DNA of 64,000 bases from Diphasiastrum complanatum (taxonomy: Eukaryota; Streptophyta; Lycopodiopsida; Lycopodiales; Lycopodiaceae): positions 11,501,782 to 11,565,781 of the forward strand of contig CM055108.1 in assembly GCA_029204225.1 (NCBI GenBank), in the 5' to 3' direction. Shown piece by piece: positions 1 to 10,863 of the stretch. Under the pieces are notes generated by a model. That model did not search any database, was not told the origin of the DNA, and worked only from the letters and a program-made list of their open reading frames with translations. The translations under genes were made by a program, and so were the position numbers. Within the stretch, counting starts at the first letter, position 1. Every line of letters starts with the position of its first letter.

Positions 1-155
1 AAAAAATGATGTGTTGATCCATTGCTCTTGCTTAAATCCAAGTGTAGTGAATCTAGATCAAGATCTAATGTGTAGAACTTGATAGATTCATTGATTAAGC
101 AACCAATAAATCTCTATGATTGTAAAGTACAATCATTATTGTCCTAAAAGCTGTA
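1..155 (+). repeat. Copia LTR 3'-end fragment
   Basis: The sequence closely follows the last part of the LTR found intact at 8479-9321 (compare 9170-9300): the same run of 'gatccattgctcttgctta', 'agatcaagatctaa' and 'gattaagcaa' blocks in the same order. The match stops before the LTR terminus and the sequence then passes directly into a gag fragment in the opposite orientation, so this is a broken junction and not the end of a complete element. Confidence 0.7.
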
Positions 156-180
156 AAATTTAAAAGAAGCATTTCTGCTT

Positions 181-904
181 AGACTTGCCTTTGAACTTGA
201 TGCATCATCCTCTTCTTTGGCCTCCTTTGGACGCTTCTTCTTTCCATTGGTCTTCTTTTTGTCCTTGAATGAGAAATTGGCTTTCTCATCACCATCCTAC
301 AAAGACAAGGAACTCATCCTAGATTTTGCATGGAGCATCCTACACTCTTCAGCCACTAATACACTATGAAGTTTTTCTATAGTTGGCAAAGTGTCTTGGA
401 TGGCAAAACTTTGGACCAAATTTGCAAAGTCATCTCCTAGACCATTAAGAACAATTTGTACAAGCTCTCCATCATGAATCTTCTCTCCAATGGAAGCCAA
501 CTCCCTATTTAGAGACTTGATTCTGAGTACATAATCTTGTGCACTCTCCTCACTTCTCTTCATGCTTTGCAAAATCGGATTTCTAAGCATGAGTACTCTT
601 GAAGTGTTACTAGATTCATAGATTGATTTTAAATACTCCCAAGCCTCTTTAGCACTAGTGCATGTTGATACTTCTCTCAACAAATCATTGCTCACATTCA
701 TCTTCACACAATGAAGTGCAAGCCTAGATCTCTTCTTGTATCTAGCTAACTCCTGTCACCTAGAGGTTCATCTTCCTCTTCGATCAAGAACTCATGAAGG
801 TCTTGGAGCACCAAGAGTGACTCCATCCTAACCTTCCAAATAGCATAATTTGTAGAATTCAATCTCTCACTAGCTTCTAGAAGGTATGCTCCAGCAGATC
901 CCAT
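181..904 (-). pseudogene. Copia gag fragment (UBN2 type), broken
   Basis: Reads from a Met at 904 (MGSAGAYLLEASERLN, with the NYAIWKVRMES block typical of Copia gag N-termini) leftward through a UBN2-type gag core (297-707; motifs AKEAWEYLKSIYE, LRNPILQSMKRSEES, LVQSFAIQD) to a lysine-rich stretch near 181. A frame break near 740 separates the two parts. The CCHC knuckle and all of pol are missing. It resembles the gag at 9938-10863 and at 38276-38818 but on the opposite strand. Gag forms the particle shell of LTR retrotransposons; this copy is dead. Confidence 0.85.
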
Positions 905-1697
905 CTTACTAGTGACTTCTACAAACAAGAAATAGATTTGATTGACTTGAAACTCACAAAGGTCTCACACTTGCAGTGTTTCACTCAAATTTGATTTCTA
1001 ATCCAACAAATGGACGTATAATCACAGTTCTATCACTCCCTCACAAATCTGGAATGAAGATAAGATGAAGTGAAAACTACTTTCAAACAAATCTTGCCAA
1101 GAAATGGATTTGATTGTCTCTAAAAACTCACTAAGGTCTCTCTCTTGTAGTTTTTCACTCAAATTAGATTTCTAATCCAACAGATGGACTTATAATCTCA
1201 GTTCTAGCACTCCCTCACAAAGTTGGAATGAAGATAAGATGATGTGAAATCTACTTACAATCAAATCTTGCCAATTTTGGCTATTTTTGGACAAAAAAAA
1301 TGACTTAATCTCTTTCTTCCTTCTTGGTGTACTTTCAAGACCTGTTTTTAACCTTAATAGGACTTGAACTCAGCCTAGATTAATTAGACTCCATGAAACA
1401 AATTCAAATCTAATCAATGACAAATGATCTTGGTAGATTATCCTAGGATCTCCACCAAAAATTACACCAACAACTCACAAATTGAATTTTTTTGGATCAA
1501 ATGAATACCACGCATTAAATGCAAGTTCAGAGGTGCCCACACATGTGGACAGTACGGATTTGGACCCCTACCAAGTTTGGGATCAAATCTCCTCACCAAA
1601 ATCAAGATTCTAGCTTGCCCTCTCAATACTAGTTTTTAGCACCAAAACTTGCTAGAAATGGATTTGCATTAGATCAATGGCTTATGCTCTTGTACTT
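905..1697 (-). other. Untranslated leader of the minus-strand Copia relic
   Basis: Lies between the gag start at 904 and the primer-binding site at 1698-1710. No coding content was seen. It contains an imperfect internal duplication: the block at about 930-1075 (aaactcacaaaggtctc ... gaatgaagataagatga) recurs at about 1100-1245. Confidence 0.55.
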
Positions 1698-1710
1698 GGC
1701 TCTGATACCA
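1698..1710 (-). promoter_or_regulatory. tRNA primer-binding site of LTR element
   Basis: ggctctgatacca is the exact reverse complement of tggtatcagagcc, the initiator tRNA-Met primer-binding site used by many plant Copia and Ty3 elements. The LTR begins directly at 1711 with tg. The same 13-mer follows the LTR at 9322. Confidence 0.85.
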
Positions 1711-2395
1711 TGTGAAAGTACTGTACTTTAGGACCATAAATGGATCTACAAAAGATCCACAAGAGTGATTGGATGCTTGCTTAACAATCTATCAAGAAAC
1801 TAGACACAAAAAAGTTGATCTAGATTGGCAATTTGACAAACAACAAGCATTAACAATCAAAAAACTTGATCAACATTGAAATCCGAGCCCACACGTGTGT
1901 AATACAGGCTGTAGTATGGCCTTCAACCTGAGAAACAAGTAGAAATTTATTAGGTTTCATTTGGATCACAAAAACTCAATGTACTTAGTGAACTAGCTTG
2001 AGATTGCCAATGAGCTCCAAAAATTTTCTATCTTCTCACTATGGAGAGAGGGAATACATAGCAAATTCGACTTCCTTTTTGAAGTTAGGTGGATTTCCAG
2101 CATGTAAAAAGGAATTTAACTCACTCTCCTTGACCTAAAATGAAACCATACTCTATTTTCTAGAGTCATGCTTGATAGATAGCTAGTTGGTCAAATTTTC
2201 ACCTTAAATCTAGGATTTAGGTCCTATAAACTATGAATCACTACCAAAATGACATGACCAACCCTATGGACTTGACCTAACCTACATTAGGAGTGGGTTG
2301 ACACGTGGCATCTTGGTCTCACATGTGTGAAATCCACTTATGTACAAAATTTACATTATACTACATGGTTTTTTATCAAGCTAGATTTGCCAATG
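1711..2395 (-). repeat. 5' LTR of minus-strand Copia relic
   Basis: Adjoins the PBS. It contains a cacacgtgtg G-box-type palindrome near 1892. Near 2375-2400 its reverse complement contains acattggcaaat..ctag, as in the LTR at 13132-13982, so the two are related families. The outer boundary is uncertain; no matching 3' LTR or target duplication was found. Confidence 0.5.
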
Positions 2396-2396
2396 T

Positions 2397-3400
2397 TTGG
2401 CAATTCTTCATATTTTCAACCCTTTTTGCTTTACAACACCGGTGAAGAAATCTCTGACACTCGTTGAAAGTGCACCCTACCTATCTACGGATCAGCGATT
2501 TGACAACTTACGATATGTATTTGCTTCTCTCTCCCTACTGTCACTACCCCTATTGCTTCTGATGCCCCCACCTCTCCTCACCCACTTGTTTATACTGAAG
2601 ACCTTGAGGAAACAGTGCCTCTCAGCTTGAGATCTTTTTTCAAGACATTTGTGATATTGGTGACCTTTTCTCTTTTGATTTTTGTCAATCCGAAAACTGC
2701 CAAGTCCCTTTTGTTCCTACTAGAATCATTGAGTTTAAATCTACTCTCACTTCTTACAAGCTCTGGAGTCTCCCTTCTATTAATTTCCTCGCACTGATAC
2801 CTATTGACCTTTGGATTCTGATGACTCATTTGACAGAAAAAGAAATAAAGTCTGCAAATTGTCTGCTTTGCACAAAAATCCTTCACTCAAGGCCGTTGTT
2901 TCTTTTGATACCATTATCCGCATGAACAAATTTGAACCCTCTCGTTGCCCCTCTGAGCAAGTCTAGGCCAAGACCATAGGACACTTTGAGACTGGCTTCA
3001 ATAGAATGAACCTTCACCAAGCCAGAATCTGGAACTGAAAAAGACCCTTTTCAAATGTAGATGTGGTGAAAAATATAAAAACAGTTCTTCCATCATTTGG
3101 TTTGATCATGCTATCTGGTTCATTATGAATAACCTGGCCAAGTTTTTTTTCCTAGTGCTTCCCTCCAGAATCAGATAAATGCCTTCTTCATGTGGCTAAA
3201 TAAACCTTCTAGGGATGTGGTAAAATCTCATATCACTTTTCTCTTTATCCACCAATACGTGATTGATGCCTCTATTGAACTGGCTAAGGACTCTTCCGCC
3301 AAATTACTTGCACCTTTAGAAAATGCCGAGAATATAGGAAATGAAGATTCGCGATTCTTTTGTCTATAAAATTCGGATCCAACATATTCACAAATATCTT
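2397..3400 (+). other. Unrecognised degenerate sequence, ORF remnants
   Basis: A long weak reading frame on the plus strand (about 2630-2880 and onward to 3150, with stops and shifts) has protein-like codon content, for example FQDICDIGDLFSFDFC and SFDTIIRMNKFEPSRC. I do not recognise the family. It sits between a Copia LTR remnant and the left edge of the dioxygenase duplication, so it is probably transposon debris. No start, domain or splice structure can be defended. Confidence 0.3.
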
Positions 3401-3785
3401 AATCGTGATTCAATTTTTTCAAACGTAAATATGCGATTGATGTAATTAGGTCAATTTAATGATAACAAATTGTTACACTTGCAAAAAGCCAATACCCTTT
3501 TGATTGGCGGACTATGGGCCTTTGACAAGTAATGCACCTTGTAAAGCACCATTCACCTTGTGCATGGCGAGCTGTAACCTCAAACCCGTAGGGAGATTGC
3601 AATTTGAGTGGGCAATTGAGCTTTAAATAAGTACTTTGTATCGAGAAAAAACATTGATGAAGAGAAAAAAGACACTTAGTTGTGCTGATTTCCAATGATT
3701 GATTAAAAGATGTACCAAAGATTAGAAGCATGATACTTGTTCAAAATGAATATAATTAAGATCCTCTCTATGAGAAAGAAAAGTC

Positions 3786-3968
3786 TTTTTTTTTTTTGCA
3801 ACACATTAAGCAACTAGTAGTCAGTTATATACAGCCTAGCAAAACTATTTGGGCAATGCCATGTGAGGGGCAAGCCCCTAAGGTGTCACTTCGCAACAGT
3901 TGGGAATCAAGCCTGCGTCTAGCCAGTCTAGTCGTAGTAAACAACTTGCCCATACACTCCGTTGCGAT
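3786..3968 (-). mobile_element. tRNA-derived SINE
   Basis: On the minus strand there is an A-box-like element (atgggcaagttg at 3942-3953), 28 nt later a B-box-like element (ggcttgattccc at 3902-3913), a tRNA-unrelated body, and a 12-nt A tail (the T run at 3786-3797). The homologous position in the other arm, near 25690-25700, lacks the segment, so this is an insertion that postdates the duplication. No clear target duplication was found. The 5' end is placed approximately. Confidence 0.6.
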
Positions 3969-4373
3969 TGATTATAGCTCATTATATTATTATAACTTAT
4001 TTAATCTTGATTCAGAGCAATGCAAAAAGCACAACAAAAATAGAGTTTTTAGGGACATCATTGTGACATAGTTTCTAGCATACTTTTCTTCTGATGCAAT
4101 ATATGAAATCTTCATGCACTCCAATTTGTTTTGGAATTCAACTTACAAATCAGCTCTAAGTGTGAATAGGCACATAACACGCTTCGAATAGAATAAAGTT
4201 TAACATAATCCGAGAAAGAGAAAGAGAGACAATATTGCAAGCATGTGGCTTGCGACAATGAACTTGCTCTAGCAACAGGATAATGAAAATATTTTGGTTA
4301 TTCATATGTGCATGTCTAGAAGTTCTTTTATTGAGAGACCCTGCCTCACTTCAGTGATTTAACTGATGAACAA

Positions 4374-5783
4374 TCAGATATTGATAGCCAAGTGAGAGAT
4401 CTGAAGATTTTCAGCCCCCATGTTTTTGAAATTAGAGTTTTTCAAGGATTGCAGACAATCACCCCACATGTATTCCCTATATTTTGGTGGGTGCTGAGCA
4501 TCAAGCAGTTCTGGAATGGGAAACACCTTTGTAGAATAACTAGGATTGATGAAAAGGGGTACTGAAAACCTCCTCTTGTGCTCATTCACAACCACACGAT
4601 GCTCGATACTTTTGTATCTGTCATTGCTCCAAACCTGTTACCAAGAAAATCACAGAAAACTTAGAAAACCTTTGACAGCAAGCAATTTCTTATATGAGAG
4701 TAAAGTTCATCTACTGGGTTCCAATTCAATAGCCAACAATCAAGCTCATCAGTTGACCTTATACTGCAACCTTGCCTTGACAATTGGGATTAGGGGTGAA
4801 AGCTCCCTTCACACAGTCTTTCTGAGCTGAATGCAAGCATACCTGAAACAAATCCCCCACATTTATGACGAAGGCATCGCGGCGGGGTTTTACTCTGATC
4901 CACTCACCATCGTTCCTCCTCACTTCCAGACCGCCCACTTCGTCTTGCACCAACAGGGTCAAACCACATGAGTCCTTGTGTCTGCTCACCCCTAGCACCA
5001 AATCTGGAGCTGGGCAGGGAGGATAATAGTTCAGTCTCAGTAAATTAGTGTCTTCTTTTTCAAACACGGGATTGAAATAGGTGGCTGGCAATCCCAGACT
5101 GAGTGCCAGCAGCTCCAAGAGCTTGTAAGCCAGCCCCAAAGTAGCCTCTTTCCATGCTTCACATGCATCCCTGCATTAAAACAGCTCTTATGAGTTACAT
5201 ATACGAAACTCATCTGGAATAAATATACAAAGAATCAGCTTACACGCACTTCATTTATAAAGATCAGAAGGTAGAAAGGGGGGAGGGGAGTGAGGATTCA
5301 CTTTAAATGAGGTGGATTTTCAGGCCATTTGTTTTCCTGTACATTCAGTTTGCCATCTGCAGCGGCGTATTCAAGTTTTCCCCTGGTGACAAAATCAAAG
5401 ACCTCCTTCCAATCTCTCACGTTCTTAGTGAGCTCAGAGTCAAAGTAGCCCAATGGGTTTTCTAGTGTTCTTTGTATCTTCCTCTTTAGCTCCAGTGGCA
5501 GAGAAAAGAATTTCAAGGCCTCTGCTTCCACATCTTCCAAGAGCTTTATAGGAATGCCATGATTGATCACCTGAAAGAAGCCCCATTCTTCACAAGCCTT
5601 TGCTACCTGCTCCACAATTATCTGGGTTCCCTTTACATCATTTGCCAACAGTGGAGCAAGATCAATAACTGGGATATCATCCAGCTCCTTTAAACCTTCC
5701 ACTAGCTTTGGCCTGAATTCTGGAGGCAGCACATATGCTGGATCAATTTTCAGCTCATTTACAACTACATCAGAGATGCCCAT
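4374..5783 (-). CDS. 2-oxoglutarate/Fe(II)-dependent dioxygenase, DOXC class
   Basis: A three-exon gene: exons complement(5302..5783), (4843..5170) and (4374..4634), with introns of 131 and 208 nt. All junctions are GT-AG and the joined frame encodes 356 aa without a stop. The start is the Met of MGISDVVV, shared with the paralogue at 23590. The N-terminal DIOX_N region (IPVIDLAPLL, EEWGFFQVINHGIP) is followed by the 2OG-FeII domain: RLNYYPPCP, then HKD giving Fe ligands H225 and D227, then H282 (SIEHRV) and the R292-F-S294 pair that binds 2-oxoglutarate. The family oxidises small molecules (hormones, flavonoids, other specialised metabolites) in the cytosol; the substrate cannot be read from sequence. 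A 73-bp (GA)n tract on the sense strand lies 50-122 bp upstream of the ATG. It is about 85% identical to the plus-strand paralogue. The residues beside the HKD ligands (R224, C229) differ from the paralogue (G, G). Confidence 0.9.
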
Positions 5784-5830
5784 CTTTGATCTTGTCTTGG
5801 CTTGCAAGCTCTTGAATAATATTTGTATAG

Positions 5831-5832
<2 letters not shown>

Positions 5833-5905
<73 letters not shown>
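5833..5905. repeat. (TC)n microsatellite upstream of dioxygenase gene
   Basis: An uninterrupted TC tract of about 36 units. On the coding strand of the adjacent gene it reads (GA)n and ends about 50 bp before the start codon, so it lies in the 5' UTR or core promoter. It is absent from the matching position of the paralogue at 23546-23590, where flanking blocks (acaaata, agagcttgcaagccaag) are kept. Confidence 0.95.
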
Positions 5906-5908
<3 letters not shown>

Positions 5909-6480
5909 TAGGCTTGTAGGTATCACAATTGTATAGCTAATTTGATGCAGATCAATAATAGACACATATGTCAATGAAGAGGTACCATACCTTTTGTTGT
6001 GGCCTTTGCATCTATGTACCATCCCCAACCACCATGTTGGGCTCAGATATTTCATGTTATTGTCCTTGAATGTTGTTGTCAAACTTTGACATATGGTCAG
6101 TTGAAGGGTATTAATCATCCCCAAGTGTCATGTGCATGAGTGAGTGTGGATGCAAGGACCACAAAAAAATTTGCATGCGCAAGGATTGTGCGTGCATGCA
6201 AGGAGCCAAATCACCTAGATATGTCTTCTTATTATCGTTGAATTTTGTTCTCACACTCTTTTGCACATTAGGGTGAAGGGCAATAATCATGCCCAACCCC
6301 TAATCCCCAACTACCATGTTGGGTTGGAAAATTTTCACTATTGTCCTTAATCTCGTTCTCCCTTTTGCACATGATTAGTAGATCATGAGGGTGTATGCTA
6401 AAATTTTAAAGAAGGGTTTGAAATGGGTTTGGTGAAGTATTTACCTTTCAAAAAAGTTGGAGTGGCAAAATTAGAGGTAT

Positions 6481-6751
6481 GTCCTTAGTCATTAATCTAT
6501 GCTAGGCCTATGCACCCAAAATCCAAGGTTTGTCATGAGCGAGCAGCCTTTTCTTGCACACTTTTTCTTGTCTCTTTCTATCTCGCCATCTTGAGAGTCT
6601 ACATTCAGCAACAATTTTTTAAGGGTTTTGGGCCGGAAAAGAAAACATTGGAGGTTTTTTGGCTTCCCCTTCATGGCTATGTTTCTTGGCTTTGCATGGA
6701 CCCACTAGTTCTTGGATGTGCACATCTACATGTAGTGAACTTCCTAGAAGT

Positions 6752-6798
<47 letters not shown>

Positions 6799-8473
6799 TA
6801 GATGTATGGGATGTTGGAATATGTTTGTTAGGCATGTTTTTGGTAGGGGATTGGTCCGGTCAAAAACCCTATACAAACTCAAGGGGCACCAACTTTGATG
6901 GTGGTTTTACCATACACGAGTAGCAGGGGAATCGCTACATCTGATCCCAAGTCTTTCCCTATTACCCACACTGCCCAATCGATAGGCGGTTTCCAAGCTC
7001 TCAGAGGTACAACTACAAGGAGAGGATCTCCAATCGTCAATATTGTTGATATCTAGTCCCAATCTATGTCTAATGGGTCTACAATTTTGGTCGAGATGAT
7101 TTGAGATCTAGCTCCTACATATGAGAGGTTAGGTTTCGTGATATTTGAGAGAGATGAGTGCAACTAGATCATAAAATACCTTCATGTCTGGAGGATGGTT
7201 CATGTACTCTTGTGTGTGCCTGCTATTCCACTAACTCCTTAGTGGTTTGGCTCTTCTATCCAAATAATCTCATGTATACGTAGGTTAAGGAGCCTGACTT
7301 TGTCATCTCACCTTTTGTTGGGGATCATGTGATTTTCCGCTATTAGAGTCACTGGGTATAAGAAACTTTGATCAATCACGTGCTCAAGACCCTTAGATTA
7401 TTTATTTAGGCTATAACAACAATCATTGTATGATAGAGGTGTGCATAAAGGCACTAAAGACACTTGTAGACATTGGGCATATCCTTGACGTTGGGGACCT
7501 TGACTATGCGAGGTCATGATTCACGAATAGTTGTTAACCTTGATGGTGATGATCACTTATCTCCATATAGTATCATAGTGAACTAGGCCTTCTTATAACA
7601 TGTGCCCAAGCTACCTCAACTTTTGGACTCATAAGTGGATTCCTAGGTAGTGAGGATGGATGCAATTGTATTCCCTCTCAAGGTCTCACGATATGTTTCA
7701 TTCAAAGTCTCTATTGCACTTAGAATTTGAGTTCATTTTAGGTTTGGTTATGCCCCAAGGGTTCCCTCTTTAACTAATGGGCTAACTTTGGGCCTGGCCT
7801 TGTAAGAGGGTTTTTTTTCTCAAAAAGTATCTCATTCGAGAGGCTTAGATAGGTGTGAAGTCCAACCTCAATTTATACTCCTAAAGGATTAGTGCAGGGT
7901 TGGGCTATAATCGTGTTGAAGCACGTTCTCTCATATTGTTACAAGGGATTAGTGAGGCTAGTGTTTTATCAAATTCACTTCCGCTAAGAGTTTTAAATCA
8001 TAATTACTTATACTCAGGATATTCAGCATAGCATGGCAATTTTAATGGTATCTTGCTCATGTATGAAGCTCGCTTCTAACCTCTTCTCCCTAATCAACTC
8101 TTCTCGTGGGAGTATTTGGGAAAAGGGTTATCATATCTAGTACATGTGGCCTCTATTAGCCACTATACCAAAGTACTAGTTAATTTGTATACCTCTGAAG
8201 AACTTTCATCCCCATGATGCCTCACTTTGAACAATAGATTTTACTTTGTAAGTGGCAATGGAATTCTCTCGTGTAAAAATGATATCGGGCTAGCCCCCCT
8301 AATTTCAATGACAAAAGCCTCCAGGCAAAGGCATGATATTATATTGTAGGTATGTCATGTGATCTCTCCCCAAGTCCCATCACTCTCTCCTCATCTCAAA
8401 TCTATCAAATAGTTTTTGAGTCACTATCATGGTAACAGGGTAATCTTGACACCCCTACCTCGTGATAATCCTA
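6481..8473. other. Intergenic DNA without recognised gene
   Basis: Beyond the duplication edge I found no conserved domain, splice structure or LTR ends. The stretch is mixed in composition, with short ORFs that do not resemble known proteins, and contains the AT microsatellite at 6755-6796. It ends at the target-site duplication of the Copia element. Confidence 0.6.
6755..6796. repeat. (AT)21 microsatellite
   Basis: A perfect alternating AT tract of 42 bp. It creates spurious YIYIYI-type ORFs in all frames. Confidence 0.95.
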
Positions 8474-8478
8474 ACATG

Positions 8479-9321
8479 TGTTAAAATATCACTTCCAACT
8501 TGTTGTATCTTGTAGATCTCAAGTTATTTGAGCTTGATAGGATCTCACACATGTGGAGCCTGTTCCCACGTGTGAAAGAACGTACATAAGTTATTTTTAT
8601 TAAGTTAGATTGGTTTTAGCTTGATCTACACTAGTGTGAAATTGACCTTTGAGTGTAATCTTGAAAATGGTCAAACTTTTTGTAATTAGATTGGACTTCC
8701 ATGTGAATGAGTTATTACTCACACATGTCAAGATACCATTCACACGTGTGGATAAGCTTCTAGAAGATAAGATAGGAGGATTCCATTAGATCCTATTTTA
8801 TAGGGAATATTCCTCTAAATGTGGAAGACTAGCTTTTTGTTTTCTAGCCAAAGAGAACAGTCAACTTGGGAAAATGAGCACATATGACTCCCATTGGTGG
8901 ATCTGAATGACTAGGCACTCTTCACACGTGTGAAGACCTGCTGGACAGTACACAACTCGTGGATGTACTTGATCTATAAAGAGATCAACCAAATCAATAA
9001 CAAGTTGATGTGACATTGGCAAATTCTAGTTTTGTTGAGATTTTCACATTTGTCTTGAGTTTTGATGAATGAAATGCATTTGAATGTTAATGTACTTTAC
9101 TCTATGTAAACAGGCCGTACAGATACTATCCTCCACACGTGTGAGGCTGCTCATCCATGTTTTTGATCATTTGATCCATTGCTCTTGCTTAAATCATAGT
9201 GTAAAGCATCTAGATCAAGATCTAACATCTAGAACTTGATAGATCTTTGGATTAAGCAATCAATAACTCTTAATGATTAATAGTACAATCAATATTTGTC
9301 CTTTTTCTTTGAAAATTGACA
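8479..9321 (+). repeat. 5' LTR of Copia element
   Basis: An 843-bp direct repeat of 13132-13982, beginning tgttaaaatatc and ending aaaattgaca. It carries a TATA box at 8975-8980 (ctataaagag) and several CAC(G/A)TG palindromes: cacatgtg 8548, cacgtg 8567, cacacgtgtg at 8741, 8933 and 9134. Four of these lie upstream of the TATA box in the U3 region. Confidence 0.95.
8975..8980 (+). promoter_or_regulatory. LTR TATA box with upstream G-box palindromes
   Basis: tataaa in the expected LTR position, preceded by G-box (CACGTG) palindromes at 8567, 8741 and 8933 and the related cacatgtg at 8548. The arrangement is kept in the 3' LTR (TATA at 13636-13641; cacacgtgtg at 13199 and 13402). G-boxes are bound by plant bZIP and bHLH factors; use here is inferred. 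Confidence 0.6.
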
Positions 9322-9334
9322 TGGTATCAGAGCC
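9322..9334 (+). promoter_or_regulatory. Primer-binding site (tRNA-iMet)
   Basis: tggtatcagagcc directly abuts the ca terminus of the 5' LTR, so minus-strand cDNA synthesis would start here. Confidence 0.95.
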
Positions 9335-9937
9335 AAGTCTAAGAGTGATCTAAATGATTAATAGTACTTGAGAAATCATTGACAATTTGTTGTTTTTGTG
9401 TTCTAATTAAGAGGGCGAGTTCAAAGAGAGAAGTAACATCATTGTTTTTGGTCAAGATCGATTTGTGGGCTGCTGAAGTACTGTCCACACATGTGAAATC
9501 GTACAACAACCTTCAAATCAACTTCCATAAGTGTCTTTGATCCAAAAAAGTGCATACTAGTCCAGAATTCAAGGTTTTAGTGCATTGTCTAGACCTAGAT
9601 TCAATCTATTGAATGCTAATGATCAAATAGTGATTTGAGTCATTGAAGTTATTCATTTTGAAGCATTAGATTAGATCTTTAAGGCTGATTTGTTCATATC
9701 TTTAAGGCTGATTTGTTCAGATCTTAAGTGTGTGGAGAATATCAAACCAATTTGAACTAGAATCAATTTCTTTGTGGAGTGAATTGCTAGGATATTTGTA
9801 ATTGATCTATTATACCATCATCCAAGTTGAACTAGGATTGATTGGGTCGAGATTAGAAGCTTCTTGAAAGCTAGAAATCTATCTTAGATCACACCTTATC
9901 AAGATAACTTTGAGTGTCTCATAGGCTTTCATTCAAA

Positions 9938-10863
9938 ATGACATCCATGGGTGGATATATGTTAGAATCTAGTGAGAAACTAACTTCCACAAACTATTCC
10001 ATTTGGAAAGTAAGAATGGAATACTACTAGTCATTCATGATCTCTTTGATATTGTCTCAGGAGTTGAGGAAGAGCCTCAAGCTCCCCAAGAACAACTAAA
10101 ATACAAGAAGAGAGTTAGATTAGCCCTACATTGCCTGAAGTTAAATGTAAGCAATGACCTCTTGAAGGAGGTGGCTTCTTTTACCACATCAAAAGAGGCT
10201 TGGGATTCACTAAAGAATATTTATGAATCCAATAACACTTCAAGAGTGCTTATGCTAAGAAACTTGATCTTGCAAAGCATGAGGGGAAGTGGAGAAAATG
10301 GACAAGAGTATGTCCTAAGGATAAAATCCTTGAACAAAGAATTGGGATCTATAGGAGAGAAGATCCAAGATAATGAACTAGTACAAGTAATCTTGAATGG
10401 ATTAGGAGATGAGTTCTCTAATCTAGTTCAATCTTTTGCCATTCAAGACCAACTTCCATCAATTGAAAAATTGCATAATGTTCTTGTGGCCGAGGAGAGT
10501 AGGATTCTACACCTCAAAACAAGAATGGGGTCCTTATCACTACATAATGGTGATGAGAAAGCAAACTTCACATCTAAAGGCAAGAAGAAGTCTCATCCTT
10601 TCAAGAAGATCCAAGGCAAGGAGGCCGAGGCAAAGGATGGAGCATCTACCTCCAAAGGGCAGCAAACGAACAAAGCAAAGTTGAAGTGTTTCTTTTGTGG
10701 GAAGAAAGGACACTTTGCTTTCGAATGCTATAAAAAGAAGAATGCACAAGGGAATGAAGATCTGAGGCAATCTTGCACAAGGGGAGGAGGAAGAGGATGG
10801 ATTCAACACATCCTTGATGGTAGCACCTTCACCAACATCAAGCCAAGAATCATGGTGGATTGA
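9938..10863 (+). pseudogene. Copia gag with CCHC knuckle, frameshifted
   Basis: Gag starts at ATG 9938 (MTSMGGYMLESSEKL, NYSIWKVRME), stops at 10028-10030, and resumes in the next frame from about 10020 to 10863, so one small indel has broken it. The resumed part holds the UBN2 gag core (TSKEAWDSLKNIYE, LVQSFAIQDQLPSIEKL) and a CX2CX4HX4C zinc knuckle at 10687-10728 (CFFCGKKGHFAFEC), which binds element RNA. The same first frame is open at 38276, showing what the ancestral N-terminus looked like. A further frame change near 10820-10860 separates gag from the protease. Confidence 0.9.

Larger units (their letters stand above)
3410..6480. repeat. Left arm of ~3-kb inverted duplication
   Basis: The reverse complement of this segment runs in parallel with 23090-26140: all three dioxygenase exons, both introns, about 900 bp of 3' flank (for example gaacaagtatcatgcttctaa versus the matching site near 25732) and about 500 bp of upstream flank. 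Homology fades beyond about 3410 and 6480. The arms differ by a SINE at 3786-3968 (left only), a (TC)n tract at 5833-5905 (left only) and intron-2 indels. Confidence 0.85.

Noticed and set aside
2397-2886. Possible small secreted protein genes on both strands
   Set aside because: Overlapping opposite-strand ORFs in a transposon border; neither shows a convincing signal peptide or homology.
3902-3953. A genuine tRNA gene at the A/B boxes
   Set aside because: No cloverleaf, acceptor stem or anticodon arm can be drawn; the A tail points to a SINE.
6510-6923. ORFs on both strands across the AT microsatellite (YIYIYI proteins)
   Set aside because: They exist only because (AT)n is open in every frame; no domain or splice context.
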